From assembly GCA_007280515.1 (NCBI GenBank), contig QYPL01000015.1:1-64000 (forward strand): DNA of 64,000 nt, written 5' to 3'. The stretch comes from Sediminibacterium sp. (GTDB lineage Bacteria > Bacteroidota > Bacteroidia > Chitinophagales > Chitinophagaceae). This document shows, piece by piece, positions 56,201 through 64,000 of the stretch; the first letter of the stretch is position 1, and each line of letters opens with the position of its first letter. A model generated the notes under the pieces. The model saw nothing but the letters and a program-made list of their open reading frames with translations, was not told the DNA's origin and searched no databases. A program made the position numbers and the translations under genes.

Positions 56201-56647
56201 ATTTTGCTGCAAAGTATTGCGCATAATTACTTTTTCAAATAAAGCTTCGGGATAAGTGACTAAGATTTTCTTATTACCACCCATGGATATTTTTGTCAAG
56301 GCTTCGGTTCGAAGCATTACATGTGAGGGATTTAATAAACTAAAATTATGAGGCGTTTTATAAGAGGAAGGGAAATAAAACAAATCCATGGCCCCTGTCA
56401 CACTTTCTATAGAATTAAAAAAATAAGCGGCTTCTTCTGCATCATTTAAAACCACCAGATGATTTAGCTGATTGGTTTTAGTATGCGTAAAAATAGTTTG
56501 TAAAACAAAGGCTGCGGAGGACCCTTGTAAGTTTTGTAAAAAGATTTGAAAGGGCTTTTGCTGCTGCTGGGACATAGCTATGTTGTCCGCCAAATTATTT
56601 AGGAGGGGGGAATTTTCAAAAGGCTCAAACAGAGATTGCTCATTCAT
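53252..56647 (-). CDS. mfd: Transcription-repair coupling factor
   Basis: A 1131-residue translocase that removes stalled RNA polymerase and recruits UvrA. Order of parts: UvrB-like domains (about 1-340), RNA polymerase-interacting domain (GDYVTHIDHGVGVY), the SF2 motor with Walker A GDVGFGKTEV, DEEQKFGV and TATPIPRTL, helicase half two with RGRVGRS, and the C-terminal regulatory domain. Length is normal. A TATCTTTG box lies 12 bases before the ATG. Confidence 0.97.
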   Translation of the reverse strand: MNEQSLFEPFENSPLLNNLADNIAMSQQQQKPFQIFLQNLQGSSAAFVLQTIFTHTKTNQLNHLVVLNDAEEAAYFFNSIESVTGAMDLFYFPSSYKTPHNFSLLNPSHVMLRTEALTKISMGGNKKILVTYPEALFEKVIMRNTLQQNIIQIITNDSLDLNGLMQQLVDYGFERTDFVYEPGQFALRGGIFDIYSFGNEKPYRVELFGEEVDSIRVFDPATQLSERKLLQVNIIPNVTTQFEDKIKIPLLEFLAKDTLIWLRDWNIIAQKGTDQYEALGDFIEHHGKANSIDENDPHKRESHVEDFETVAATTLQLASKNILEWGFQSQLSKDKLVFSTQVQPSFNRQFQLLIENLQGFEKKGYHLFIFAEQAKQLERLHAIFTDLKTEIKFTPIVKNIHEGFIDHDHKLVCYTDHQIFQRYHKYKVKQAYSKSKAITLRTLRDLQPGDYVTHIDHGVGVYSGLQKIDVNGKVQEAVRIIYKDSDILYVNINSLHKISKYTGKEGTPPKVNKLGSDAWVKLKDKTKAKVKLIAFDLIKLYAQRKAQVGFAFSADNYMIHELEASFIYEETIDQAKAIADVKKDMEAPAPMDRLVCGDVGFGKTEVAVRAAFKAAIDGKQVAVLVPTTILAFQHFKTFADRLKDFPVTIDYLNRFKSSAQKKETIEKLKEGKIDILVGTHGILGKDVHFKDLGLMVIDEEQKFGVGHKEKLKTLRTNVDCLTLTATPIPRTLHFSLMGARDLSIINTAPANRQPIHTEVQVFHEDIIRESIYFETERGGQVFFIHNRVQGLAEMCAMIQKLCPDISIGYAHGQLEGHQLEEKILDFIERRYDVLVCTNIVESGVDIPNVNTIIINNAHQFGLSDLHQLRGRVGRSNKKAFCYLLAPPMSTLPDDSRKRLQTLEQFSELGSGFQIAMRDLDIRGAGNLLGGEQSGFMAEIGFEMYQKILAEAVRELKRSDFKELFEEEISKQDDFVQDCTIDTDLEIMIPDSYVENIGERLSLYTRMDQSENDEELALMQTELVDRFGPLPNAVHDLFMTIRCRRIAISLGFEKMTLKDETLRCFFINRPDSPYFESETFKQLLDYAQKNMNKAHFKQVGRSFILIIKEVKSMQHCFTLLEKIQVGVFPVQV

Positions 56648-56658
56648 AGATCGCCCTG

Positions 56659-56666
56659 CAAAGATA
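56659..56666 (-). promoter_or_regulatory. -7 box of mfd
   Basis: On the minus strand TATCTTTG, ending 11 bases before the ATG (56647). No -33 element was found at the normal distance. Confidence 0.4.
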
Positions 56667-56895
56667 CATGCAGTTTTTATAAAATTGACTCAAGGTTTTG
56701 AAGAGTTTTAGACCTCAAAGTTAAACAGGACCCTTGGTGATGATTAACAGCCTTTTCAAGTCAAATAAATAAGCCTAGACTTATACTTTTTTCTATATAA
56801 TTTATCTTTTATTTTTGACCTCTAATAATAAAATTATGCAGAATTCATTGTAATTTTATAGCATCCTATAGCCTTAATAATCCTAGCCCCTTTGT

Positions 56896-59800
56896 ATGAA
56901 GCATTTTCTATTATTTAGTTTTTTATTTTCAATTAGCTTAGTCAGTCATACACAAAATGAAATGCAAAAAGTGGTTTTATTAAATAGTGCTAAATACTTT
57001 GAAATAAAATCAAGAGCCAATTATACGGAGGCCATTATTAAGGCTAAAGAAAATGGATGGCCTATTCGCTACACCAATAAGAGTAATGCGACTGTCAATT
57101 TAATTGGAATAGATGTATTTGGTCAACCTAAATACCTAACTACTTTTGCAGATCCTATACAAGCCATAACAGTGAATACAAATAAAGTATGGCCAGGCGG
57201 TGGTTTAGGATTTAATTTAACGGGTGCTAGTGATATCATGACCAATAAAATTGGTATTTGGGATGAAGGAGTTCCGCGTCCAACCCATGTGGAGTTCAAT
57301 GGGAAAGTCGTCGAAAAAGACAACGCCACTAAAAATGTAGACCACAGTACACATGTAGCGGGTATTATGTTTAGCAAGGGCGTAAATGCACTTGCAAAAG
57401 GAATGGCCTATGGTGTCAAAGGGGCTTATTCCTATGATTGGTTTGATGATGAATCAGAAATGGCAGCAGCTGCAGCGAATGGCTTATTAGTATCTAATCA
57501 TTCTTATGGAAATATTGCAGGTTGGGATTACAATAGCGATTCATCAAGATGGGAATACAATGGAAAATGGAATGAAAAAGAAGATTATAAATTTGGCTAT
57601 TATGATGATGGCGCACAAGCCAATGATTCTATTGCTTATAATGCACCTAATTATTTAATTGTGAAGTCGGCAGGTAATGCACGTTCAACAACTGGACCTA
57701 AAGTGGGCGAAGCTTATTGGAGAAGGGATGAGAAAGGAAAATGGTATAATGCAGGAAACAGACCCGATAGTTTAAGTAGTAATAATACATACGAGACACT
57801 TCCAATGGATGTGAATGCAAAAAATATTTTAACAGTAGGGGCTGTCGCAGCCATTGCCTCCGGGTATGCTAAAAAAGAAGATGCCATCATGACAAGTTTT
57901 AGTAGCTGGGGGCCCACAGATGATGGTCGTATTAAACCCGATATTGTAACAGATGGACTATCAGTTTATTCAGCCATTGCTATCACCGACTCCACCTATG
58001 GCTATTCCAGTGGTACTTCTATGGCCTCTCCAGGCGCCGCTGGTTCCTTATTTTTATTACAAGAATTAAGTCAGCAAATTGTGCCCAATAAATTTATGCG
58101 CTCTGCCACCATTAAAGGCTTAGCTATTCATACTGCTAATGAAGCTGGTTTATTCCCAGGCCCTGATTATAAATTTGGATGGGGCTTACTTAATATTGGT
58201 GAAGCAGCTACTGTATTAAGCAGTGCACTTACCAATAATAATAGTAGTTCAAGTGTAGATTTAGTCTATGAAAATGTTTTACAAAATAAAGCTTCTTATT
58301 CGGTGAGCGTTACTGCTTCTGGTAATAAGCCTTTGAAGGCAACACTAACTTGGACCGATATCAAAGGAGATATAGAAACTTCTTTAAACGATACTACTCA
58401 TCGTTTAGTAAACGATTTAGATTTAAAAATTACTAAGGATAGTATTACTTATTACCCTTGGAAATTAAATCCAAAAATTCCCGACAATCCCGCTTCAAGA
58501 GAAATTAATTGGGTGGATAATGTTGAAAAAGTAGAAATTGATTCCACCTTAGTGGGTACGAGTTATACTATCACTGTGAATCATAAAAATAATTTAGTAA
58601 GGGGGCAACAAGCTTACTCTTTAATAGTGAGTGGTGCAGGAGGAACAGCTTATTGTACTTCAAGCGCGACCTCTGCAGCTGGCACAAGAATGGATTCTGT
58701 TTCCCTTGGTAATAATGTATTTGCCAACACAAGTACTAAACAATATATCGATAATAGTAATATTATTATTAATGCAGAACCTAATGGCAGTCTACCTATT
58801 AGTATTAAGCTAGGTAGTACAGACGCCTCCGATAATACAAGATTCCTAAAAGTATTTATTGATTATAATAATAATGGTGCTTTTGATGATACAGAAACTG
58901 TGCTTACCAGCGCTGCATTAAAGAACGGAACTTTTACAGGTGTGATTAATTTTCCTTCAAACTCGGTAATAGGTAAAATTACCAAACTTAGAATAGTGGT
59001 AACAGAAACCGATGCAAGCGCTAATGTAAAAGCTTGCGGTAATTATACAATGGGTGAAACACAGGACTATACTTTAAAAACTATCAACCCCTCTAATGAT
59101 TTACAAGTTTCAGAAATTGTAAACCCTGTCGCAGGTTTAGCAAAGAGAGATAACCAATATATTACTGCTAAAATTGTTAACCTTGGATCTACTGCGCAAT
59201 CTAATTTACCGCTTAGCTTAGTCGTAAAAAAAGGAAGCAGTACTGTTTTATCTATCAACGAAATTTTTACAGGCAGACTAAATGGTCAAGAAAGTATGAA
59301 CTATACTTTCCAAAAACCTATTAATATTGAAGCCAACCAAACTTATACATTCACGGCAACTGTTAATCTAGCCAGCGATCAACAAAAGGCTAATAATAGC
59401 ATCAATGCCACCATCGTCAGCGCAGCTGAAAGTGCTGCTCCTATAGCAACAGCCACGAATTGTAATGGCTCATTAACCTTAACCGTTAATTCCCCAAGCG
59501 CTACTGCAAATTATGTTTGGTATGATACGGCGAATTTACAAAACCCCATTGCAGTGGGTGCCAGCCCAAGTGGTAACACTAGTACTAAAAATAAATTATA
59601 TGTTACACAGGGCTATCAGTCAATTGTAGGACCTATAACCAACACAACTTTAGGTAGTGGTGGCGGTTACAATAGTTTTTCTGGAAATTTTGTAAAAATA
59701 AATACAACAGGGCCACTCAATATTGAAACTGTAAAATTATATACCGGCTACCCTGGAAAAGTAGATTTTGTATTAGCCACTTTTAGTTCTTTTTCAGCCG

Positions 59801-60681
59801 ATGGAACTACCTACTCTTACTTCCCATTGCAAACTGCTTCTTTAAATGTTCCAGCTAGTAGTCCTTCACCCATTGCAGCTACTACTTCTACTGGCACACC
59901 CATTGTAGAAGGTGATACAGGAAGAATTTATGCATTAAATTTAAAAATTGCACAAGCAGGCGATTATATCATTATAATAAAATGCGATAGTGCTACTGTT
60001 TTTAGAAATAATGGTTTAAAAGACCCTACTTATCCCATTGGACCTAACAAAATATTTAGCTATACAGGTAATAGTGTTCAAACAGCCTCTGGAAATTATC
60101 AAAATTATTTCTACTTTTTCTACAATACTCAAATTAAAACAAGCGATGCCCAAACTGCTGCTACAGAAGTAACAGTAAAAACTTCTGAGAAACCCAGCTT
60201 CCTATTTACAGATACTACTTTAAAGGCTTCTAGCGCTGCTACTTATCAATGGTATTTGAACGATGAAACTATTGTGGGTGCTACCAATCAAAATTATCGA
60301 CCTACTACAAATGGTATGTATAAAGTGGCTACTAAATTAGCTGCCTGTACTTCTGTATCAGATAGTAGATTAATTATGGTCACGGCTATTGAAGAAGCCC
60401 AAGCCAAAGAAATTAGTTTAAGAATTAGTTCAGATGATCATATTGAGAACATGATTAAAGGAAGTAGCTTTTATGTCCAATTTAGTAATATTCAAACTGA
60501 AGGTATTTCACTCGATATTATGAACTCAATGGGTAATAATGTATTTCATAAAGAAAATTTAATCAACCAAAGAAGTCCGCAACACATAAATATAAATAAC
60601 TTTGCAACCGGAGTTTACTTTGTAAAAATTTATGCCAACAAAAAGGTATATATTCAACGAGTATTCATTACCAATAATTAA
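56896..60681 (+). CDS. Secreted subtilisin-like protease with a type IX sorting domain
   Basis: A 1261-residue exported S8 protease: signal peptide (about 1-20), catalytic domain with D123, H150 (DHSTHVAG), oxyanion N261 and S375 (SGTSMASP), a pro-protein-like beta domain, a GEVED-type domain (VFIDYNNNGAFDD), a CARDB-like repeat, an Ig-like region and a C-terminal type A sorting domain (about 1170-1261, with ATGVYFVKIYANKKVYIQRV). It should be exported by the PorV/PorU pathway encoded in the same window. All catalytic residues are intact. Confidence 0.93.
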   Translation: MKHFLLFSFLFSISLVSHTQNEMQKVVLLNSAKYFEIKSRANYTEAIIKAKENGWPIRYTNKSNATVNLIGIDVFGQPKYLTTFADPIQAITVNTNKVWPGGGLGFNLTGASDIMTNKIGIWDEGVPRPTHVEFNGKVVEKDNATKNVDHSTHVAGIMFSKGVNALAKGMAYGVKGAYSYDWFDDESEMAAAAANGLLVSNHSYGNIAGWDYNSDSSRWEYNGKWNEKEDYKFGYYDDGAQANDSIAYNAPNYLIVKSAGNARSTTGPKVGEAYWRRDEKGKWYNAGNRPDSLSSNNTYETLPMDVNAKNILTVGAVAAIASGYAKKEDAIMTSFSSWGPTDDGRIKPDIVTDGLSVYSAIAITDSTYGYSSGTSMASPGAAGSLFLLQELSQQIVPNKFMRSATIKGLAIHTANEAGLFPGPDYKFGWGLLNIGEAATVLSSALTNNNSSSSVDLVYENVLQNKASYSVSVTASGNKPLKATLTWTDIKGDIETSLNDTTHRLVNDLDLKITKDSITYYPWKLNPKIPDNPASREINWVDNVEKVEIDSTLVGTSYTITVNHKNNLVRGQQAYSLIVSGAGGTAYCTSSATSAAGTRMDSVSLGNNVFANTSTKQYIDNSNIIINAEPNGSLPISIKLGSTDASDNTRFLKVFIDYNNNGAFDDTETVLTSAALKNGTFTGVINFPSNSVIGKITKLRIVVTETDASANVKACGNYTMGETQDYTLKTINPSNDLQVSEIVNPVAGLAKRDNQYITAKIVNLGSTAQSNLPLSLVVKKGSSTVLSINEIFTGRLNGQESMNYTFQKPINIEANQTYTFTATVNLASDQQKANNSINATIVSAAESAAPIATATNCNGSLTLTVNSPSATANYVWYDTANLQNPIAVGASPSGNTSTKNKLYVTQGYQSIVGPITNTTLGSGGGYNSFSGNFVKINTTGPLNIETVKLYTGYPGKVDFVLATFSSFSADGTTYSYFPLQTASLNVPASSPSPIAATTSTGTPIVEGDTGRIYALNLKIAQAGDYIIIIKCDSATVFRNNGLKDPTYPIGPNKIFSYTGNSVQTASGNYQNYFYFFYNTQIKTSDAQTAATEVTVKTSEKPSFLFTDTTLKASSAATYQWYLNDETIVGATNQNYRPTTNGMYKVATKLAACTSVSDSRLIMVTAIEEAQAKEISLRISSDDHIENMIKGSSFYVQFSNIQTEGISLDIMNSMGNNVFHKENLINQRSPQHININNFATGVYFVKIYANKKVYIQRVFITNN

Positions 60682-60692
60682 AATTAACTAAT

Positions 60693-61421
60693 ATGGCACT
60701 AGAATGGATGGAAGCAGTTCTCACTAAGATTGAGAATGAAACACCCAATACAAAAAGGTTTTACTTTGAAATACCAAGCTTAGAAAAATTTGATTTTATA
60801 CCCGGGCAGTTTGTAACATTAGACTTACCTATACATGAGCAAAAAAATAAAAGATGGAGAAGCTATTCCATTGCCTCAGAACCTAATGGCACCAACACTT
60901 TCGAACTTATTATTGTTTTACTAGAAACCGGTTTAGGTACGCCCTATTTATTTAACGAAGCTAAAGTAGGTACAAAAATAACTTTAAGAGGACCACAAGG
61001 CGTATTCGTACTTCCTAAAAATTTCGAACACGATGTATACTTTATTTGCACAGGTACAGGTATCGCACCATTTAGGTCTATGATACGTTATATTCATGAG
61101 CATAAAATTGCACATAATACTATTCATCTCATATTTGGCTGTCGTAAATTTGAAGATGGTTTATACATCGATGAATTAAAAGAAATTGAAAGCAAAGAAC
61201 CCGGGTTTCATTTTCACCCATGCTATTCTAGAGAAGCAGAAGTGCCCACTGGCGCCCATAAAGGATATGTACATCCCGTGTACCAAGAATTTTTGAAAGA
61301 AAATAAAGAGACTGCTCATGTTTGGTTATGCGGTTGGAAAGCCATGATTGATGATGCGCGAAAAAATATGGCCGAGCTTGGGCTTGATAAAAAGCAAGTG
61401 CATTTTGAATCGTTTGGTTAA
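60693..61421 (+). CDS. Ferredoxin-NADP reductase-like FAD oxidoreductase
   Basis: A 242-residue flavoprotein of the FNR superfamily: FAD-binding RWRSYSIAS (about 53-61), FELIIVLLETGLGT, then the NAD(P)-binding TGTGIAPFRSM and the late HVWLCGWKAMIDDARKNM. No iron-sulfur domain is attached. Its electron partner is unknown. It follows the subtilase gene by 11 bases and overlaps glyS at the 3' end by 4 bases. Confidence 0.88.
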   Translation: MALEWMEAVLTKIENETPNTKRFYFEIPSLEKFDFIPGQFVTLDLPIHEQKNKRWRSYSIASEPNGTNTFELIIVLLETGLGTPYLFNEAKVGTKITLRGPQGVFVLPKNFEHDVYFICTGTGIAPFRSMIRYIHEHKIAHNTIHLIFGCRKFEDGLYIDELKEIESKEPGFHFHPCYSREAEVPTGAHKGYVHPVYQEFLKENKETAHVWLCGWKAMIDDARKNMAELGLDKKQVHFESFG

Positions 61422-62866
61422 TTAATATGCGCTAATACCAATTCTTTTATTTTGCTCAAAGCAATACGCTCCTGAAGCATACTGTCGCGGTAGCGAATCG
61501 TAGCGGTACCATCTTCTTTAGTTTGATGATCGATGGTGACGCAAAACGGCGTTCCAATAGCATCTTGACGACGGTATCTTTTTCCAATCGCATCCTTCTC
61601 TTCATAAAAACAATGAAAAGATTTTTTACAATCGTCCATTAACTCCTTTGCGAGTTCTGGTAAGCCATCTTTTTTCGTCAAAGGAAGTATGGCTAATTTA
61701 TTAGGAGCTAATTTGGCTGGTAAATGAAGTACCACTCTTGAATCGGTGGTACCATCTTCTTTATTAATAGTTTCTTCTTCGAAGGAATTAGCTAATATTA
61801 ATAAGAACATTCTATCTAAACCAATAGATGTCTCTATCACAAATGGAACATAGTGCTGATTAACCTCCGTATCAAAATACTGCATCTTCTTTTTACTGAA
61901 CTCCTGATGACGCGTTAAATCGAAATCGGTACGAGAATGAATACCTTCTACTTCTTTAAATCCAAAGGGGAATTCATATTCAATATCCAAGGCTGCATCG
62001 GCATAGTGTGCTAATTTTATATGGTCATGAAAGCGATACTTTTCAGGAGCTATGCCTAAACTTAAATGCCAATTCATACGTTTGTTTTTCCAATGCTCAT
62101 ACCACTCTTTTTGGGTACCTGGTTTAATAAAGAATTGCATTTCCATTTGTTCAAACTCACGCATTCTAAATATAAACTGACGCGCTACAATTTCATTTCT
62201 AAAAGCCTTCCCCGTTTGAGCAATACCGAAAGGAATTTTCATCCTCGCTGTTTTTTGCACATTTAAAAAGTTCACAAAAATACCTTGAGCCGTTTCTGGT
62301 CTTAAATAAATAGTGCTAGCTTCTTCTGCTACTGCACCAATTTCTGTAGAAAACATTAAATTAAACTGTCTTATCTCTGTCCAATTACTAGTGCCACTTA
62401 CAGCACAAGTAATTTTATTTTCTTCAATTAATTTTTTCAGCCCTTCAAAATCTTCTTTGGCAAGTAAGGCGTCCATAGCTGCTAACAAATTCTCGGCAGC
62501 AGCATTATTTCCTTTAGCTATTAAAGCATCGGCATGCCCTTCAATTAAATGATCTACTCTATATCTTTTTTTACTTTCTTTATTATCAATTAAGGGATCG
62601 CTAAAACTATCAACGTGGCCGCTTGCCTTCCAAGTCGTAGGATGCATAAAAATAGCCGCATCAATACCCACAATATTTTCATTTAGCTGGGTCATACTAT
62701 TCCACCAATAGTCTCTAATATTTTTTTTCAATTGCGCTCCATAGGGGCCGTAATCATAAACAGCACTTAGTCCATCATATATTTCACTACTAGGAAACAC
62801 GAACCCGTATTCCTTGGCATGGGAAATGATTGCTTGCAATGTGTTATCTGGTTGTACCTTACTCAT
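61418..62866 (-). CDS. glyS: Glycyl-tRNA synthetase, dimeric class II
   Basis: A 482-residue single-chain enzyme. KEYGFVFPSSEIYDGLSAVYDYGPYG at the N-terminus is typical of the eukaryote-like form, not the tetrameric alpha-beta form. Further motifs are YLRPETAQGIFVNF, FRNEIVARQFIFRMREFEQMEMQFF (class II motifs) and the anticodon-domain LPLTKKDG and RYRRQDAIGTPFCVTID. The ATG at 62866 follows a TATATTTG box by six bases; an upstream TTG at 62875 is less likely. Confidence 0.97.
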   Translation of the reverse strand: MSKVQPDNTLQAIISHAKEYGFVFPSSEIYDGLSAVYDYGPYGAQLKKNIRDYWWNSMTQLNENIVGIDAAIFMHPTTWKASGHVDSFSDPLIDNKESKKRYRVDHLIEGHADALIAKGNNAAAENLLAAMDALLAKEDFEGLKKLIEENKITCAVSGTSNWTEIRQFNLMFSTEIGAVAEEASTIYLRPETAQGIFVNFLNVQKTARMKIPFGIAQTGKAFRNEIVARQFIFRMREFEQMEMQFFIKPGTQKEWYEHWKNKRMNWHLSLGIAPEKYRFHDHIKLAHYADAALDIEYEFPFGFKEVEGIHSRTDFDLTRHQEFSKKKMQYFDTEVNQHYVPFVIETSIGLDRMFLLILANSFEEETINKEDGTTDSRVVLHLPAKLAPNKLAILPLTKKDGLPELAKELMDDCKKSFHCFYEEKDAIGKRYRRQDAIGTPFCVTIDHQTKEDGTATIRYRDSMLQERIALSKIKELVLAHIN

Positions 62867-62872
62867 AGGTTG

Positions 62873-62880
62873 CAAATATA
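62873..62880 (-). promoter_or_regulatory. -7 box of glyS
   Basis: On the minus strand TATATTTG, six bases before the ATG at 62866. No -33 element is clear. Confidence 0.45.
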
Positions 62881-62893
62881 CTGCGAGATTATA

Positions 62894-63235
62894 TTATGGA
62901 TGTAATTTTTCATTGTTTTGATGCCTAGTCGCGTCCCTAAGGGTTTTCTTTTCAATATTTTTCTCCAAAGCAGTGGTTAAATCAACGCCCGTTTGGTTAG
63001 CCAAGCATATTAATACAAAAAGTACATCAGCCATTTCATCGGCAAGTAGTAGCTCCCCTTCTTTATTTTTAAAGGACTGGTCTCCATATTTGCGCACCAA
63101 TATTCTAGATAATTCTCCCACTTCTTCCATTAAAATACCCAAATTAGTTAGTTCACTAAAATATTTTACGCCTACTGTTTTAATCCAGTTGTCTACTTTC
63201 TGCTGCGCCGCTTGTATTGTTATTTCATTTGCCAT
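62894..63235 (-). CDS. MazG-like NTP pyrophosphohydrolase
   Basis: A 113-residue all-alpha protein of the MazG superfamily. The metal-binding pairs are seen in EEVGEL (37-42, the ExxE motif) and DEMADVLFVL (the ExxD motif). Such single-domain enzymes hydrolyse nucleoside triphosphates, often non-canonical ones; the exact substrate is unknown. It lies between glyS and dtd on the same strand. Confidence 0.9.
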   Translation of the reverse strand: MANEITIQAAQQKVDNWIKTVGVKYFSELTNLGILMEEVGELSRILVRKYGDQSFKNKEGELLLADEMADVLFVLICLANQTGVDLTTALEKNIEKKTLRDATRHQNNEKLHP

Positions 63236-63309
63236 TTGAAAACTTTATAAATGTTACTATTTATTATTTTTTTACTTCTTACTATTAATAGCGTTAGGGT
63301 CTAAATATA

Positions 63310-63762
63310 TTATTCTTTATTTTTTGAATCTACAATAATGGTTACAGGACCATTATTAATTAAAGCCACTTTCATGTCAGCACCAAATACGCCTGTTTGA
63401 ATAGGCGCGCCCATATCCGCAGTTAATTTTTTAATCATGGCTTCGTAAAGAGGAACAGAAATATCCTGTTTGGCAGCAGCAATATAAGAAGGTCTGTTTC
63501 CCTTTTTAGTACTAGCATGTAAGGTAAATTGACTCACTAGTAAAATATTACCCCCTACTTCCTTCACACTCAAATTCATAACACCCACTGCGTCATCAAA
63601 TATGCGCATTTGGACTATTTTATTGGATAGCCAGTCAACATCCTCCATGGTATCGGCAGTTTCAATACCCAAAAGCACCATTAAGCCCTTTTGGATAGAC
63701 CCAGCTACCTGCCCATCGATGGAAACACTTGCCTCATTTACTCTTTGAATAACCACTTTCAT
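63310..63762 (-). CDS. dtd: D-aminoacyl-tRNA deacylase
   Basis: A 150-residue dimeric deacylase that removes D-amino acids and glycine from mischarged tRNAs. The two signature motifs are SQFTLHA and NNGPVT near the C-terminus, plus the N-terminal VVIQRVNEASV. Length is normal. It lies near glyS and the MazG-like gene, so quality control genes are grouped here. Confidence 0.96.
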   Translation of the reverse strand: MKVVIQRVNEASVSIDGQVAGSIQKGLMVLLGIETADTMEDVDWLSNKIVQMRIFDDAVGVMNLSVKEVGGNILLVSQFTLHASTKKGNRPSYIAAAKQDISVPLYEAMIKKLTADMGAPIQTGVFGADMKVALINNGPVTIIVDSKNKE

Positions 63763-63830
63763 ATTATTGCCAATTACAGCATGAAGATAAACAAAACTAT
63801 TTTCACTAATTTAGCTGTAATTTCAATCCC

Positions 63831-64000
63831 TTGAGTAGTTTAAAAAAATTAGCCGGTCAAACCGCATGGTACGGACTTAGTTCAATAGCAGCTAGGTTTA
63901 TTAGTTATTTGCTGGTACCCTACCTTACTTATAAGTTTACCGAATCGGCCTACGGCGAAATGTCCATTGTTTATTCCTTTATTCCCTTTTTGAACGTGAT
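63831..64000 (+). CDS. Polysaccharide flippase, N-terminal part (cut by window end)
   Basis: The last 170 bases encode an open frame beginning with a TTG start (the in-frame codons just upstream hold no ATG): LSSLKKLAGQTAWYGLSSI, then AARFISYLLVPYLTYKFTE. This matches the N-terminus of MATE-like lipopolysaccharide or polysaccharide flippases (Wzx type), with the first transmembrane helix visible. The rest lies beyond the window, so function cannot be tested. Confidence 0.75.
   Translation, partial: MSSLKKLAGQTAWYGLSSIAARFISYLLVPYLTYKFTESAYGEMSIVYSFIPFLNV

Overview
The window is AT-rich bacterial DNA from a member of the Bacteroidota, most likely the Chitinophagaceae/Chitinophagales. The evidence is type IX secretion genes (porV, porU, gldJ), Bacteroidota-only families (DUF4292, the acidic DUF2795-type small protein), an FtsZ with a long acidic tail, atpD-atpC split from the rest of the ATP synthase genes, almost no Shine-Dalgarno sequences, and repeated matches to the Bacteroidota promoter TTG-N19-TAnnTTTG. 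The lineage is inferred from gene content and style; no database comparison was possible.

Layout. 1-6.4 kb: a small acidic protein, a LolD-type ATPase, cobalamin adenosyltransferase, a MacB-type ATPase with gatC, a FadN-type beta-oxidation fusion and an SDR protein. 6.4-23.3 kb: a complete minus-strand division and cell wall (dcw) cluster, transcribed mraZ-rsmH-ftsL-ftsI-murE-mraY-murD-ftsW-murG-murC-ftsQ-ftsA-ftsZ, closed by an intrinsic terminator. murF lies apart at 39.7 kb, beside gldJ and ispF. 23.5-31.8 kb: queA, an orphan histidine kinase, atpDC, glpF-glpK and an EnvC-like coiled-coil protein. 31.8-39.2 kb: DUF4292 lipoprotein, dut, porV and porU on the minus strand, and divergent gldJ. 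39.2-47.7 kb: ispF, murF, a DUF983 protein, tRNA-Ser(GGA), TatD, a polysaccharide deacetylase, gltX, a stand-alone B12-binding subunit, a crotonase and fumC. 47.7-64 kb: a hairpin-rich intergenic stretch, a lipoprotein amidohydrolase, an AraC-type regulator with a cysteine cluster, gyrB, a 68-residue protein, mfd, a secreted subtilase with a type IX sorting tail, a flavin reductase, glyS, a MazG-like protein, dtd and the start of a polysaccharide flippase.

How the genes fit together. The main theme is the cell envelope: peptidoglycan precursor synthesis (murC-G, mraY; MurE has the DNPR motif of meso-diaminopimelate enzymes), the divisome, the type IX secretion machinery, and one visible type IX cargo, the subtilase. 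A second theme is CoA-ester metabolism: FadN fusion, crotonase, B12-binding mutase subunit, adenosyltransferase and fumarase, which would suit fatty acid or propionyl-CoA breakdown.

I found no phage, insertion sequence, CRISPR array or defence island. The least explained items are: (1) a fresh 15-bp tandem expansion in ftsZ encoding nine VEEEI units; (2) a plus-strand structure at 42.60-42.72 kb ending in a strong terminator with no gene to serve, a candidate small RNA; (3) several genes whose start codon lies 3-5 nt after a TAnnTTTG box, implying leaderless mRNAs; (4) large tandem hairpins after fumC; and (5) a promoter interleaved with the ftsZ terminator.
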